The notes below the pieces were generated by a model, which saw only the letters and a program-made list of their open reading frames with translations, did not search any database and was not told where the DNA came from. The position numbers were made by a program, and so were the translations under genes. A DNA stretch of 64,000 nt, taken from Blakeslea trispora (lineage: Eukaryota > Mucoromycota > Mucoromycetes > Mucorales > Choanephoraceae). This document shows, piece after piece, positions 24,852 through 35,872 of the stretch. Positions within the stretch are counted from its first letter, which is position 1, and each line of letters begins with the position of its first letter. The stretch lies in the NCBI GenBank assembly GCA_025331445.1, contig JAIWNE010000118.1, forward strand, positions 40,025-104,024, given 5' to 3'.

Positions 24852-25946
24852 ATGGATAAGGAAAGCGAGGCAGAAAACAGAGAATTTCAAAACGAAGAGC
24901 TTATGGCGATTGAAGCCATCTATCCTGATGCCTTTGAGAAAGATACGAGCTCACCAGACGCCTACACCTATACTCTCAATCTCGACGAAGATGAACCAGA
25001 CTTACGGTCACCTCGAAAACTTGTTGTCCGTTTCTTCTTGCCACCCACATATCCCGGACAAGATATGCCTGTTTATGAAATAGCTTCTGTCTACTGTGGC
25101 ACTAAGAAAGTGGATGAGCCCATGTTGGATGCTATTGATGCAGGCTTTCAATCGCTCTATCAACCGGGGCAGGTTATTTTGTTTGAATGGATAAGTTGGC
25201 TTCGTGAATATTTGGAAGACAATGTTGAAAGACCAACGAGTCATGATGATGTCCAGCTAGTTGAATCGACTGCTGCTTTGTCTATAGATCAAAAAGAAGA
25301 AGAAGAAGAAGAAGAGTTTGAATATGACCCTGAAGATTATGCATATAAGACAAACCAAGATAATTTAAATACAAACGAAGCGGAGGAAGAACACGATCGA
25401 CCTACTGTACGCTCACTTATGGGAAGCAATTCATACCATACTGAAAAGCCTCCTACAATCTTCTCTAGTGAGCCTTTAGTTGATCGTAAATCTACGTTTG
25501 TAGCCCATGTAGCCGAGGTTCATAACGTACACGAAGTGAAGGTGGTTATAGCTCACTTACTACAAAACAAGAAGATTGCAAAGGCAACCCATAATATCTT
25601 GGCTTATCGTATTATTATGCCTGGTGGAAAGGTGTTACAAGATAATGATGATGATGGTGAATCAGCAGCAGGAGGTATGTACCTATATAATCGGATACTG
25701 TATAGATAAAAAAAAAAGAAGCCTCTAATTCTCGTTGCGAATTTGTTAGGTCGTCTCTCACATTTAATGCATATCCTTGAAGTTGAAAATGTCGTAGTGG
25801 TTGTGACAAGATGGTTTGGCGGTATTCATTTAGGACCTGATCGATTTAAGGATATCAACAATGTTGCACGTAATGCATTGGAAGAATGTGGCTTTATCAA
25901 GAACAAGACTACAAAGGCTAGTAAAAGCAATAACAAAAAGAAGTAA
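24852..25946 (+). CDS. YIH1: Yih1/IMPACT homologue, inhibitor of Gcn2 activation
   Basis: Two exons, 24852-25674 and 25750-25946, give 339 aa. An N-terminal RWD domain (about residues 12-115: NEELMAIEAIYPDAF, LPPTYPGQDMPVYEI) is followed by an acidic linker with a Glu run, then the conserved ancient domain (about 205-320: FSSEPLVDRKSTFVAHVAEV, THNILAYRI, VVVVTRWFGGIHLGPDRF). The RWD domain competes with Gcn2 for Gcn1, and the C-terminal part contacts actin, so the protein damps the eIF2-alpha kinase response to amino-acid starvation. The tail is Lys/Asn-rich (SKSNNKKK). The 75-nt intron splits the GGR Gly codon. Confidence 0.93.
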
Positions 25947-26055
25947 CCACAACGAATAGATGTATACATTTCTTAGACCAAGATATTCCCCTCCTTTCTC
26001 CTCATGTTATATGTAAAATAGATACTCCTCTCTCCTTTTTTTTGGTTAGTTTTTG

Positions 26056-28040
26056 CTATGAAATTTTATTTCGAACGCTTGGAAGTAGATATGTATACAA
26101 TGATCCAAATGTGCGCATGTTATAGTCAGCAATCAGTGATAACTTCTCACTAAGTTTTCCTATCTCCTGTTCTAATCCTATAGTTGCATGTTGTTGCTGT
26201 ATGTCTTGTTCTTCAAAAGAACCACGAGACATGGCATACAGTAAAATAGAGCGTACACGATGATACATGACTTGGTAGACAGGCGAAGTACTTCGAAGAT
26301 TCTGGTTCATCCAATTAGACCAGTATCTTGCCTGTTCAACCATAGCATCCTGTGGTATGAGTCGTGTCTTGTGTCTCTGTCTTACAATGTTGCATGCATG
26401 GAGAGCAAGATGAAAGCAAGAGACCCGACCGCTTGTGACAGAGGCGTCTCTTAGGAGTTTTGAATAGACTGATTTGAGTTGATTGAGTTCGATCCGTGTG
26501 GCTTTCCTACCCGCCATCAAACGATAAGGCATCAGTAACAAGCCGATCACAATGATATTTTGAAATTCATGACGCATTTGATGCTTAAGTCTCTTTTCAT
26601 CATAAGAAAATGTTATAGGGAAACTTGTAGGTGATAGCTGAAGCACCTTGATTGTATCACTGTCATCTGTCATTAGATCAATAATGCCTAGTTTATGATG
26701 ATGTAAGTATGTTGTTATCTCAAGAGAGAGAGATTTTTCTTTCTTTTTTTTTTTTTTTACCTGAACGAAAAGCTTGAATAAACTTTGCTTCCGAACCAAT
26801 CCGTTTCCATGAATTCACCATCCATTCCGAAACAGATGATGTGTCAACCTCACCTTGATCCAGCTGCTTCAAAAATAGATTCCATTCTATGCTTGTGCCT
26901 GTTTCTATTAGATAGAGACGGTAGCTATGCAGTGCTTTGTTGGCACAGTCCTATAATGACATATATGAGTGCCATCATCAGTCGATCATCAGTTAAGCTT
27001 ACCAACTTGATCGTCTCAAGCGTCAAAAAGCATAACTCAAGAGCCTTAGCATATTCACCCAAGACAACACATGTTTGGATTTTATCTGCTTGTTCGGAAC
27101 ATAAGGGATTCAAGATGGAGAGAAGGAAATCAAAAGTAGAGTAAATATCAAAGCACCCTTGCATCAGTTGCTGTTGAATCAGATCTGGATCGAGTGCTGC
27201 CATGATGGTAGCCTCTGTTACATGTTGTGGCCAGTGCCAAGTCACTGAAGTGGTTGGATGACTGGGAAAGGGAGATGTGAGTGAGATCAGAATCTGTGAG
27301 AGTTCTGTTATCAAGTTTCGAATCAGTAGTAAGAGCTGATAATAGTCATCATTGTTTTCAACTTGATGGGTTTCATGAACAAATGCTCGGATAAGTTGGT
27401 CAAGGCGATACCAATACGTCTCTGATTCCTGTGCTTTTTCGGTTGTCAGGTTGGGTCGAAATGTAAGGTGAGGGTCAATCAAGAGGTCATGTCGAATTTG
27501 TAGGCTTTTGAAGAGATGTGTGACGGATAGCTCAGAGAGTGCTTCAGCTGTGATTGGAGGATAGTCTGCTTTGTTCTTGATGGTACATGGCTCATTGGGT
27601 TGGGACATGTGCTGTTCTGCCATAGCTCGTTGAAACAATTTCTTTTGATTGGCATGATGATGATGTTGTTTCTTGATCTGAACTGTATGCTTATCCGGCT
27701 TACTTTTCCGTGGACTTTCCTCTTTATTAGCATGAAGTGACCATGCTGTTCTGACAGCATTGATAAATGCCAGTCTGTTTTGTGGAGGAGATAGAAAACT
27801 CATAGATGGAAATAACATCTTTCTCAAGCGACGTTTGGTTGGATGATGAATAGCACTGTGGTATGACGAGGGATGATGTGGGATGGCGATAGGTGGTGAG
27901 TTTGATGACTGTTCTACATGATCTTGCGATGCTGTGGATGTTGTTACAATGATTGCATTAGGTTTCGGTGATTGAGTAAAATCAAAATCTTCATCTTGAT
28001 TACTATTTTGATGTGTCTGCACTGAGTCATTATTTAACAT
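26056..28040 (-). CDS. TCP11/Sok1-like protein
   Basis: Three exons, 28040-27003, 26950-26761 and 26687-26056, give 619 aa. The first about 190 residues are low-complexity and basic (HHPTKRRLRKMLF, KKQHHHHANQKK). The T-complex-11 domain follows: LIRNLITELSQILISLTSP, LIQQQLMQGCFDIYSTFDFL, ILNPLCSEQADKIQ, and in exon 3 QMRHEFQNIIVIGLLLMPYR. Yeast Sok1 is a multicopy suppressor of PKA loss and mouse TCP11 acts in sperm cAMP signalling; the molecular role is poorly defined. The annotation rests on domain layout. The promoter has an E2F-like site and a telobox. Confidence 0.75.
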
Positions 28041-28163
28041 GATATAGATAAGTCTAGTTTAACAAGAAAAAAAAAAAGAGAGCAAATAAAGAGAAAGAGA
28101 GAAAGAAAATAACAGAAAAAAAATAGAGAGAGGCGATATACACTGTGTCGAAATCAATAAATT

Positions 28164-28192
28164 GCGCGAAACAAGTCTACCCTAAACCCTAA
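28164..28192. promoter_or_regulatory. E2F-like site and telomere-like box upstream of the TCP11-like gene
   Basis: 28164-28171 reads GCGCGAAA, that is TTTCGCGC on the gene's strand, a match to the E2F consensus. 28179-28192 reads ACCCTAAACCCTAA, two TTAGGG-type units. They lie about 125-150 bp before the start codon at 28040. In some eukaryotes teloboxes in promoters mark growth-related genes; the function here is inferred. Confidence 0.4.
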
Positions 28193-29172
28193 GCGGAAAA
28201 AGTAACTTGCTCAATGAAAAATTCCTTTGGACAATCAGCAAGTCCGTTTTTCATTTGCAACTGTTTGTTGTCAATAAAATGTCAAGAGAAGAAAAAAGAA
28301 ATAACAAAAATATGATGATGCTAGTTATGATCTCATAAATACAATTTCTTTAAATCGAAATAAGCTATTCTCCCAGATTGACATTTCCTATTAATTTTCT
28401 TTATTGTTTTCTTTTCTTTTTTTGAGAAAAAGTACTTTCCTATGTCTTTACAAGCCTGCTCTGATTTCTTTCAATTGTCTCAATCTCGTATGCCTATGAT
28501 TTATACTAGATCAAAAAAAAAAGAGAGAGGAAAATCGTTTTCTGTTGTTTGTTTTAAAAGTGATGTGTTTCTGGAAACAATTGGGCTTTTCACAGTGGTA
28601 AAAATAACCGAAGTAAGATTTATTTCTTTTGCCTTGCTTTTTTAATCAAAAGAATCTGCTTCTTTTGTAAACAACAATAATCATCATATCATGAAAAGGA
28701 TAAATAAGAGAAAACACACACACATACGCATAGAATCGTATTAGGCACAGACTTTCACTATCATGTTTAAAATGTATATTCCTTCATAACAAATCGAAGA
28801 TCGAAAAGAAAGGTAAAAAAAAGACGATCTTTTCCCTTCTTTTCCCTTTTTGCTCATCCTTATAGCAAACAAATATGCCTTTTTTTCCCTCGAATAAACG
28901 CTTTTTTTTGTCTGCTCTATCATTTTATAGGTCAAGGTATGATCAACTATAAAAATGGTGCAATACTTTCATAGCAAAAAAAAAAAAACCGAAATAAAGA
29001 CCAAGTCCATTGAAGGTAGCCTAAATGCTCTTAGAAAACAAAAAAGAGTAAGCATTAGGATCAAAAGAACAAAACAAAACAAAACAAAACAAAAAAAAGG
29101 TCCTAAAAGTGTATGTACAGCAAAAAAAAATCTTTCTTTTTTTTATTATTGACAACAAACACCAAAACTTGT
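28193..29172. other. Intergenic, no gene seen
   Basis: About 980 bp with many homopolymer runs. Small frames at 28442-28645 and 28741-28935 are Lys/Phe-rich translations of A and T tracts. Confidence 0.55.
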
Positions 29173-30284
29173 TTATGCTCTGAGCGCACGTCTATCTTCT
29201 TTGGTTTGTGCCTTGAAACCAGTCTTGATGGCAGAAACGGAACGAGTAGAACCACAGTGCTCACAAGTGACAAAGTACAATCTGTTGTCCTTTGTCATAA
29301 TAGTGTTGGGTGACTTACAAGTCTTACAAGTAACGTATTCGACAATGTAACGACGCAAGACGTTTTCAATTTGCTTTTGTTGGAAACGACCCTTGATAAT
29401 CAAACGTTGAGCAGCATCAATCGAACCAGTGGTACCCAATTCAGCAAACAAGAATTGAATGACATGATCGGCAGGACGGTGAAGACGTTTGCTGATTTCA
29501 GACACGTTGGCGAAAATAGTCTTCTTGTTACCTTCACGGTGGATGGAAGGTGGCACAATGGTGTATTTCTTCTTTTCACCTGCAAGTTCAGGGTTGTTTT
29601 GTCTCAAAATGTTGAATACACGGTCGAGAAGTTCATCATAAGCATAATCTCTATCACTCTTGAGCCATGCTTCTTCACCACCAGATTCTTTGTTGCTTGT
29701 TTTACCCTCAACAGCGTCATCTTGGTCATCATTTTCATCTGCCAAGTCAGCTTCAAATTGAGCCATAGACTTCTTCTTCTTCTTCTTTTTCTTGAGTCCA
29801 CCAAAGTCTAAATCTTCATCATTTTCAGCTGTAGCTTCAGTCTCAGGAGCATCCTATCATTTCTATTGGTAAGCTCTCATCTATCTATTTGTCTCTCCCT
29901 TAAAGAAAACAGGGCTTACTTCTTCAACAGGCTTAGACTTCTTCTTTTTCTTTTTTAAATCAGCAAACATAGCTTCAGGATCTTCTTCAGCATTGTCTAG
30001 TGATAACGAAGTAGTTAGTCCTCTTGTCAATTGCTTTCTTGTTGTTCTCGAGTAGTCATTTACCATTTTGTTCAGCTTCAGCAGGAACATCTTTAACAGG
30101 CTCAGCTTCAGCTTCAGCTTCGAAATCAACCTTCTTCTTGGACTTCTTCTTCTTCTTCAACTTGGAGAAGTCGACCTGAAATAGAAAGCTGTGTTATTGA
30201 TTTGTTGTCAGTAACAGATAAGTCCTGTCTAACCTCTTCGTCTTCAAATTGGTCTTGGACGGGTTCTTTCTCGTTGTCAGACAT
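29173..30284 (-). CDS. SUI3: Translation initiation factor eIF2 subunit beta
   Basis: Four exons, 30284-30234, 30175-30064, 29996-29920 and 29853-29173, give 306 aa. Three Lys blocks ([27 protein letters not shown]) lie one each on exons 2, 3 and 4; in yeast these bind eIF5 and eIF2B-epsilon. The C-terminal core has [37 protein letters not shown] and a C2-C2 zinc finger (CKTC near residue 260, then CEHC). eIF2 delivers Met-tRNAi to the 40S subunit in the cytosol. The first donor, GTTAGA, is atypical, but the phase and the acceptor TTTCAG fit. It works in the same pathway that Yih1 nearby modulates. Confidence 0.95.
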
Positions 30285-32601
30285 AGTGCTTTAGAAAGTG
30301 AATTAAAAAAAAAAGAAAAAGCTCTACCAAGCAAGGTAAAAAAAAAATTTTAAAATTCAAAGATACGTCACACTATTGAGAAAATAGAAAAGATTTATGC
30401 CACTAATTTCTTTCTTGCCATAGCAACAATAGCTTAGAGATAAATGAACGAGAAATATCTCTCGAGAAAAAAAAGAGGGTGAATGAATGCTATGCCATAC
30501 AAAAGGAAATAGAGGAAAAAGTTATTGTGCAATGGATTCCCTTCTCTATATTTTTTTTTCTTTTGACATGTAAAATCAAAGTTGTCTTTTTCACTCCCAA
30601 TCAATAATATTTTTATTTTTATTGTTATTTCGAAAAGGACTAAGCTTTGACTGACAGAAAGCATTATGTTTCATTTTCATTTTATTTTCTATTTTTTTGT
30701 TTTTATTTGTCCTTGTATGCCACCCACTCCCCTACGTCAGATCGTCTTATATGTTATTCTCCTAGCAACAAGCCACTTTCTGCCTAGGACTTGCTTTACA
30801 ATGTTTATCACAAGAGCAGTGGCACATGGATATATATATATAAGAGATAATGTACTTGGTGCAGTAGATCTGTGCCTAAAAACTAATCTGAGTGAAATCA
30901 AACCCATTTATTGTATTTGAGACTGAGAAAGCAGCCTTTATGAACAGTTGAGGATTTAACCAATACGCTTATCTGAATTAGGAGCAATGTAGAGATTATC
31001 CATGCATCAAAAAAATCAAGTTGTTCAAGCAACGTGCCTCTAAACCTGAAACACCCAAAAAAAGTGAAAAGTGTTCTTGAAAAGCTTCAAGCAAAAAAAA
31101 AAAAAAAAAAAAAAAGACTCTGAAAGCAAAAGTTTGAGAAGCTTTGCAAAATACATTCAGAAACTGCCTTTTTGAACAATACTGTTAAGCATAAAGCCAT
31201 GATTTAAGCCAAAAGTTTTGGCCTCAAGCCCCTTCCATGAATTGGTACATCAAGAATTTAAGCCAGTAGGCGTTAGAGCTTGAATACCAGACATTTTGTT
31301 CAAGAATGATCTACTGAGGTTAAATTAATATCATCCAATCAAATTTCATTCGAGTAAGATTCTATAGTTGATATTCTGTTACTGGCTCGAGAGCAGAAGA
31401 AGTAGTCTTACCATCAGAGCAATTCTTTGTATCAACACCTGTATCTTCAAAAGTAAAAGCAACCAAGATATAAAAAGCGCAGTTGTTTATAAATAGAGAC
31501 CCTGAACATATAAGAGTTCGAGTAAGCTAGATTTGATTTACATAAATCTCTATGTTATTTCCCTTGAAGCGTCTTTGTCATTTGAAGGTACTTTTAATAA
31601 TTCTATTCTTCAATAGGGAACATGTTCTCAGGCCGAATACTGTAGCTTTTCAGGATAGAGTCAGTAAGACATGAAATGAGATTACTTGCGTTGATTAACA
31701 TGCATTGAGTCAAATAATTTAAGCGTTTAACTAGTCTAATCTGACTATGGAAGTTATCTTTTAATTTACAGAAACATCATAAAAAGAAGACAATCGAGAG
31801 TACCATAAGTCAAAGCTATCATCTCCGCTTCTTTGAGTATGTTATAAGAATGTGTAATTAGTTGCTTATTTTAAGGTTAGGTAAGCTAACAGAGACATAT
31901 TAGGGTTGCTGATTCATATAGCAAGCGACATACGCATTTACATCAAAATGTGTCTAATCATAACCATGCAATTCAGGCTTGGGGCTATAATATTGAAGGA
32001 TTGAATATGTTTATTCTCTCTCTCTTTTTATTAGAAATCTTGTCAAGTTTCTCTCTTGTAGTTTTCTTTTTCTCAAGCATTTCTTTCAAACAAGAATACA
32101 GAAAGCCTTTAGAACTGTGATATCTCTCTCTCAAACTACAGCACGATATGACAAGAGCGGAAGTCTTTAGGTTCATGAGAAGTATTGACATTCACCAAAA
32201 ACGGCTACTTCAATAGGCACTTACTGTAACAAAAAAAAAAGGGTCATTATGTGTTCCTCTAAAGGAAGAGGAGGGAAGAAAAGTAACTAGAGGCGGAGTT
32301 TACACGCACTGACCAGCATCTTAATGGTTGGACAAGTGTCATTATAATCAATGCTTTTTTTTGAAAAGGAGTTCATAAGTCAGTGAAGCAAAAGACAGAG
32401 AAATCCAGTTTACTTCTTTACTTTCTTTACTCTCCTTTTCTTGCTCTTGCTCTCTTTTCCTCCCATTTCTGTTTGCAAGGTATACATGTGACAGGAAAAG
32501 AAGTCAAGGTGTGGGAAAACAATAAAAAGCCAGTCCCAAAGGATCGGCAGAAAAAAATTCAGCAGTCCAAACCAACATGTGATTGAGTGCTGTCGAAAAG
32601 A
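30285..32601. other. Gene-poor stretch, no coding gene supported
   Basis: About 2.3 kb of AT-rich DNA. A plus frame at 30666-30920 is hydrophobic but has no match or context. A 24-nt A run lies at 31093-31116. Nothing else recognised. Confidence 0.5.
31093..31116 (+). repeat. Poly(A) run, 24 nt
   Basis: Uninterrupted A24, one of the longest homopolymers in the window. It could be a retroposed poly(A) tail or simple slippage; no source sequence is recognised upstream. Confidence 0.8.
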
Positions 32602-32609
32602 TATAAAAA
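32602..32609 (+). promoter_or_regulatory. TATA box upstream of the tandem-repeat locus
   Basis: TATAAAAA sits about 40 bp before the first 74-bp repeat. It is followed by AAAAAGGC/GCCTTTTT, an inverted repeat ending in a T run. It could drive the candidate RNA at 32647. Confidence 0.45.
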
Positions 32610-32646
32610 GGCTTCGTTTTTCGCCTTTTTTTCTTTATCCATTTAA

Positions 32647-32793
32647 GATGAACGGGATGGTCGTTCTCTATAGGCATGTGTCATGACACCTCTGCTGAGT
32701 TTGTTGGGCTAAGGGGACAAGATGAACGGGATGTGCGTTCTCTATAGGCATGTTAATAATACCTCTGCTGAATCTGTTGGGGTTAGGGGAGAA
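32647..32793 (+). repeat. Imperfect direct tandem repeat, 2 x about 74 bp
   Basis: Units 32647-32720 and 32721-32793 share GATGAACGGGATG, CGTTCTCTATAGGCATGT and CCTCTGCTGA. They differ mainly in the middle (GTCATGACA against TAATAATA) and the last 20 bp. Confidence 0.9.
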
Positions 32794-32812
32794 GGGGGCA
32801 CTTGGTGCCCTT
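32647..32812 (+). ncRNA. Candidate small non-coding RNA locus (unclassified)
   Basis: A TATA box is followed by two similar 74-bp units and then a perfect hairpin, GGGCAC-TTG-GTGCCC (32796-32810), and a T run. No reading frame spans it. Each unit has GATGA near its start and CTGA near position 50, resembling C and D boxes, but the flanks do not pair as in a standard C/D snoRNA. The first unit also holds the palindrome GTGTCATGACAC. Transcription is inferred and strand is assumed from the TATA box. Confidence 0.3.
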
Positions 32813-34127
32813 TCCTAGATTGATAACATTATAATTAATAAAAAAGAAAAAGTTAATTCGATTATGAAAATATGTGTTGTGCATAAGCCTTATTTTTTGT
32901 TATGTTTACTTTTTGTCTTTTTATTGTTTCAATGATTCGTGTGTAATATGTTTATACGATTTATCAATGTCTTAGTATGAGTACGCTAAGCAGTAGACAG
33001 TAACTGTACTTTGTTGATTTCTTCTGTACAAATACTCAAATAGTCAAAATGCCATTAATATTGTAATTTCATCCTTTGATAGCTGCTTTTGATATCATAA
33101 CCAAAAGCTACATTATAACTGGAAAGCCTTTTTGTATTCAAGAAAGAAAGAAAGAGGTTTTTATCACTCTCTGCAAATAAAGCTATACGGGTGTGTGCGT
33201 AAATGACAGGATTTGCATAAATCGGGTCCTCATTTGTGTGTGTGTGTGTTGTTTACTCTCTCATGTTTAGCAAATGGACTATCCGGACTGATAGCAAAGT
33301 CTGGTCCGTTCTATTTCAATCAATGGGAGTCAAGAGTGGCACAAAATGGAAGAAGGGCTAGGGATTTTAAACAGCAAACCCAATTCAAGAGATTTTGGGT
33401 TCTGTTATGGTTTTTCATTGGACTTATTATAAGGCTAGAAAGTATATGTAATCTTGTCATTCTCATCACTTTTTGAGCTCTATCAAGATCTGTCTGATTC
33501 AGGAGAAGAATAGATGTCTGGTTACAACAAAACCCTGCGAATGGACTTTCTTTGTTCTAATAACCAGTGATTTAGCATGTTTGATTGTCTAACAAATTAA
33601 GAGATAAATAGTTCCTCTATTTTTAATATAATAGAATGGCAAAGAATTTATCTACAAGATTCAAGGTCTATTGCTTTTCAGTTGACTATCAGAAAAAATG
33701 ATGTGTATGACTCAAGTTCATTCTATGATGACACCCAAAAAAAAAGTGGCCACTAAGCTTCAAAATTTCTGCTTCAAGATACAACAATAATGATATTGCC
33801 ATAAAGAATGCAGAGCAGTGCCCTACAGCAGAAAGATAAGAGTAATAAGGGTCTCATTCGCTTCACTCTCAAATATGATAAGGACAAGTAGAGCTGCTAT
33901 TGCATAAAAAATATATCTATTCACTATATCGACCTTTAAAACTTTAGAGACTAAAGGAATGAAACAAGTCAAGGTACTGCTAAAATTTAAGAGACCGTTA
34001 TAGCATGAATCAGCCAATAAGAACTATGTATTGCGATTTTTGTGCTCCTTTCAGATTATGGTGATTATTTTTAGGGAACCCAAATCCATACAACAAAAGT
34101 TTTCTTTTCTACAACTTGTTATCAACC
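32813..34127. other. Intergenic, no gene seen
   Basis: About 1.3 kb. A plus frame at 33213-33476 has no family resemblance. A (GT)n tract lies near 33236. Confidence 0.5.
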
Positions 34128-34685
34128 ATGCCCTACCCTAGCAAAAGAAGAGCAAGATACAACGCCCAAAAAAAGGATGCTAAAGGAAGGTTCATGAAAG
34201 AGAATGTTCCTGTTATTGTTTCTGAAGAAGTAACTGAAATTAATGAAGATCGGGAAACGTTGGGTGGCAAAATGGACATATCAGCCCTTTCCTGCCTTAG
34301 AGATAGTGTATCCTCTGGTAGAAAGAGAAAAACTCATTACACTGGAGACTCTAGAACAACAAAATGGAGAAGAAAAGTGGAGTGCAGTAAGGTAGATCCT
34401 AAGTCTACCTTGTTTAACTTTGGTATTACTATCGTTAATAACGATAGCCAAGAACAAGAAGAGGAGAATACTGGCCATAAGCTGAATTATCCTCAAAGAG
34501 AGCTCAACAACATTGGGGGATGCATTGATCTGTTGCAACCTGAGATGATTTAAGGAAAGGAAAGCAGCTCAGTTGGTTCATACAGTCAGATATATTTACC
34601 AAAAAAAAAAAAGGATTTGATTTGTGACGACCTGAATATTGATCCTTCAAAAACAGTACCTTTATTTCATTTTGTTACTATATAA
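34128..34685 (+). pseudogene. Decayed ORF, possibly transposon-derived
   Basis: An open frame from ATG 34128 to stop 34553 gives 141 aa with a very basic start (MPYPSKRRARYNAQKKDAKG) and an acidic, Gln-rich end. Past its stop, coding-like sequence continues (KAAQLVHTVRYIYQKKK) up to an A12 run at about 34601. After a frame change it resumes as DLICDDLNIDPSKTVPLFHF and ends at 34685. The basic N-terminus and the decay recall transposase-type ORFs of mucoralean genomes, but I cannot name a family. It lies 240 bp before a clear Tc1 remnant. It might instead be a short intact hypothetical gene. Confidence 0.4.
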
Positions 34686-34927
34686 ATTAACGTGTAACCA
34701 AGAGTGTATTTCTTAGATTATAACTCATTTCTTTAAAAAAACGTCTAAAAAACACTCATACTATCTCAAGACCATTTTCACAATTATCACTTTTATTACC
34801 AGCATCAATTGGTTAGTTTTAGCCATATAATTATATTCCGTAGATCAAAGGTAAATGCATGATGCGTCTTATTTTCCTCCATCAATCTACCCTTCTTTCT
34901 GAATAAAACTCGTTGAATATCCACAAC

Positions 34928-35437
34928 ATGTCTCAATTACCTACTGAACTTGAAGCTATCATCATTGATCATTGGCAAAACAAGCAATAACAAGTCAAAG
35001 TTATGCAAGAGCTTGGAGCCAAGCCCGCCACTGTAAACAGGACAATTAGAACAGAAGAACGAGCAAGGATTTTGCAGACTTTGTCTACATAGTTGTTCTT
35101 CTGAGTTTCCTTCGCAGCAATCCTGGATCTGTGTTGATGGAAGACAACAGCAGCATCCATAGTGCCAAGTCTACCAAGGAGTGGAGGATTCTCAATGGGG
35201 TTGAGAAAATAGAGTGGCCTGCTTAAACCCCCTAATCTCAAACCCATTGAGAATGTTCGGAGCGCAACAGAGCGACCCCATTCATAAATAATAGTCGCAG
35301 TTTGAGGGAAAAAGCCTCAATAAGTGTATGCTGGTGAATGCCTGGAACAGTGTTACTATCGAGTATTTTGACAATACTGTTGCCATTACGCATGAAAAAA
35401 AGTGATTGCTGCCAAAGGTGGCTCAGTTGATTCTTAG
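34928..35437 (+). pseudogene. Tc1/mariner transposase remnant (deleted, multiple stops)
   Basis: The start reads MSQLPTELEAIIIDHWQNKQ then a stop, followed by helix-turn-helix-like residues. Most of the catalytic core, including the first Asp, is missing. Reading resumes at LMEDNSSIHSAKSTKEWR, which holds the second catalytic Asp, then EKIEWPA, and a damaged PIEN segment. The tail (AWNSVTIEYFDNTVAITHEKK, then a frame change to VIAAKGGSVDS) matches the usual Tc1 C-terminus. In-frame stops, an internal deletion of very roughly 150 codons and frameshifts show it is dead. Its sequence differs from the intact Tc1 element at 56.4 kb, so it belongs to another subfamily. Confidence 0.8.
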
Positions 35438-35872
35438 GCAAACAATCTATCAATAAAAGTATATTTTCAGTTCCTTCTTTTAACAAATCAATCATTCAGA
35501 CAATTCAAATTATATAATACGAAAAAATAAAGCATGATTAACAAAGAAGTTTTGCTTACATAACAAGTGAGATGGTTTTCATTTCTCATGATGATCCTGT
35601 CAGAATCCAAATTTTTCCCTTATCTGACTATACAAATATCTCTGGCACACACACACACGCGTACGCACACATCTACTCCCAATCAGACTTCCTCTGCTCT
35701 GATATCTTTACTTTCACTTATCAAAGGATGATTAATTATACAAATTAAGTAAACAGTTTTCTTTTTAAAAAAGAATATGCAAGTTACTTGGTCGTTTTAA
35801 GGCCTTACAAGTTTATTTTGAAACACCGAAGCATTTCTAACTTTTTCTTCTTTTTAACTAATCCTAATCACA
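35438..35872. other. Intergenic upstream of GRR1
   Basis: About 430 bp with an alternating CA tract near 35647. No inverted repeat for the Tc1 remnant was recognised. Confidence 0.5.

Noticed and set aside
29371..29811. 146-codon plus-strand frame
   Set aside because: Antisense shadow of the conserved eIF2-beta core exon.
30666..30920. 84-codon plus-strand frame, hydrophobic
   Set aside because: Phe-rich start comes from T tracts; no splice partner, family match or downstream features.
32647..32793. Two C/D box snoRNAs in tandem
   Set aside because: GATGA and CTGA are present in each unit, but the box C lacks the full RTGATGA, the unit ends do not pair to form a terminal stem, and no D'/C' pair is clear. 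Kept only as an unclassified RNA candidate.
33213..33476. 87-codon plus-strand frame with a hydrophobic start
   Set aside because: The apparent signal segment is encoded by a (GT)n tract; no family resemblance.
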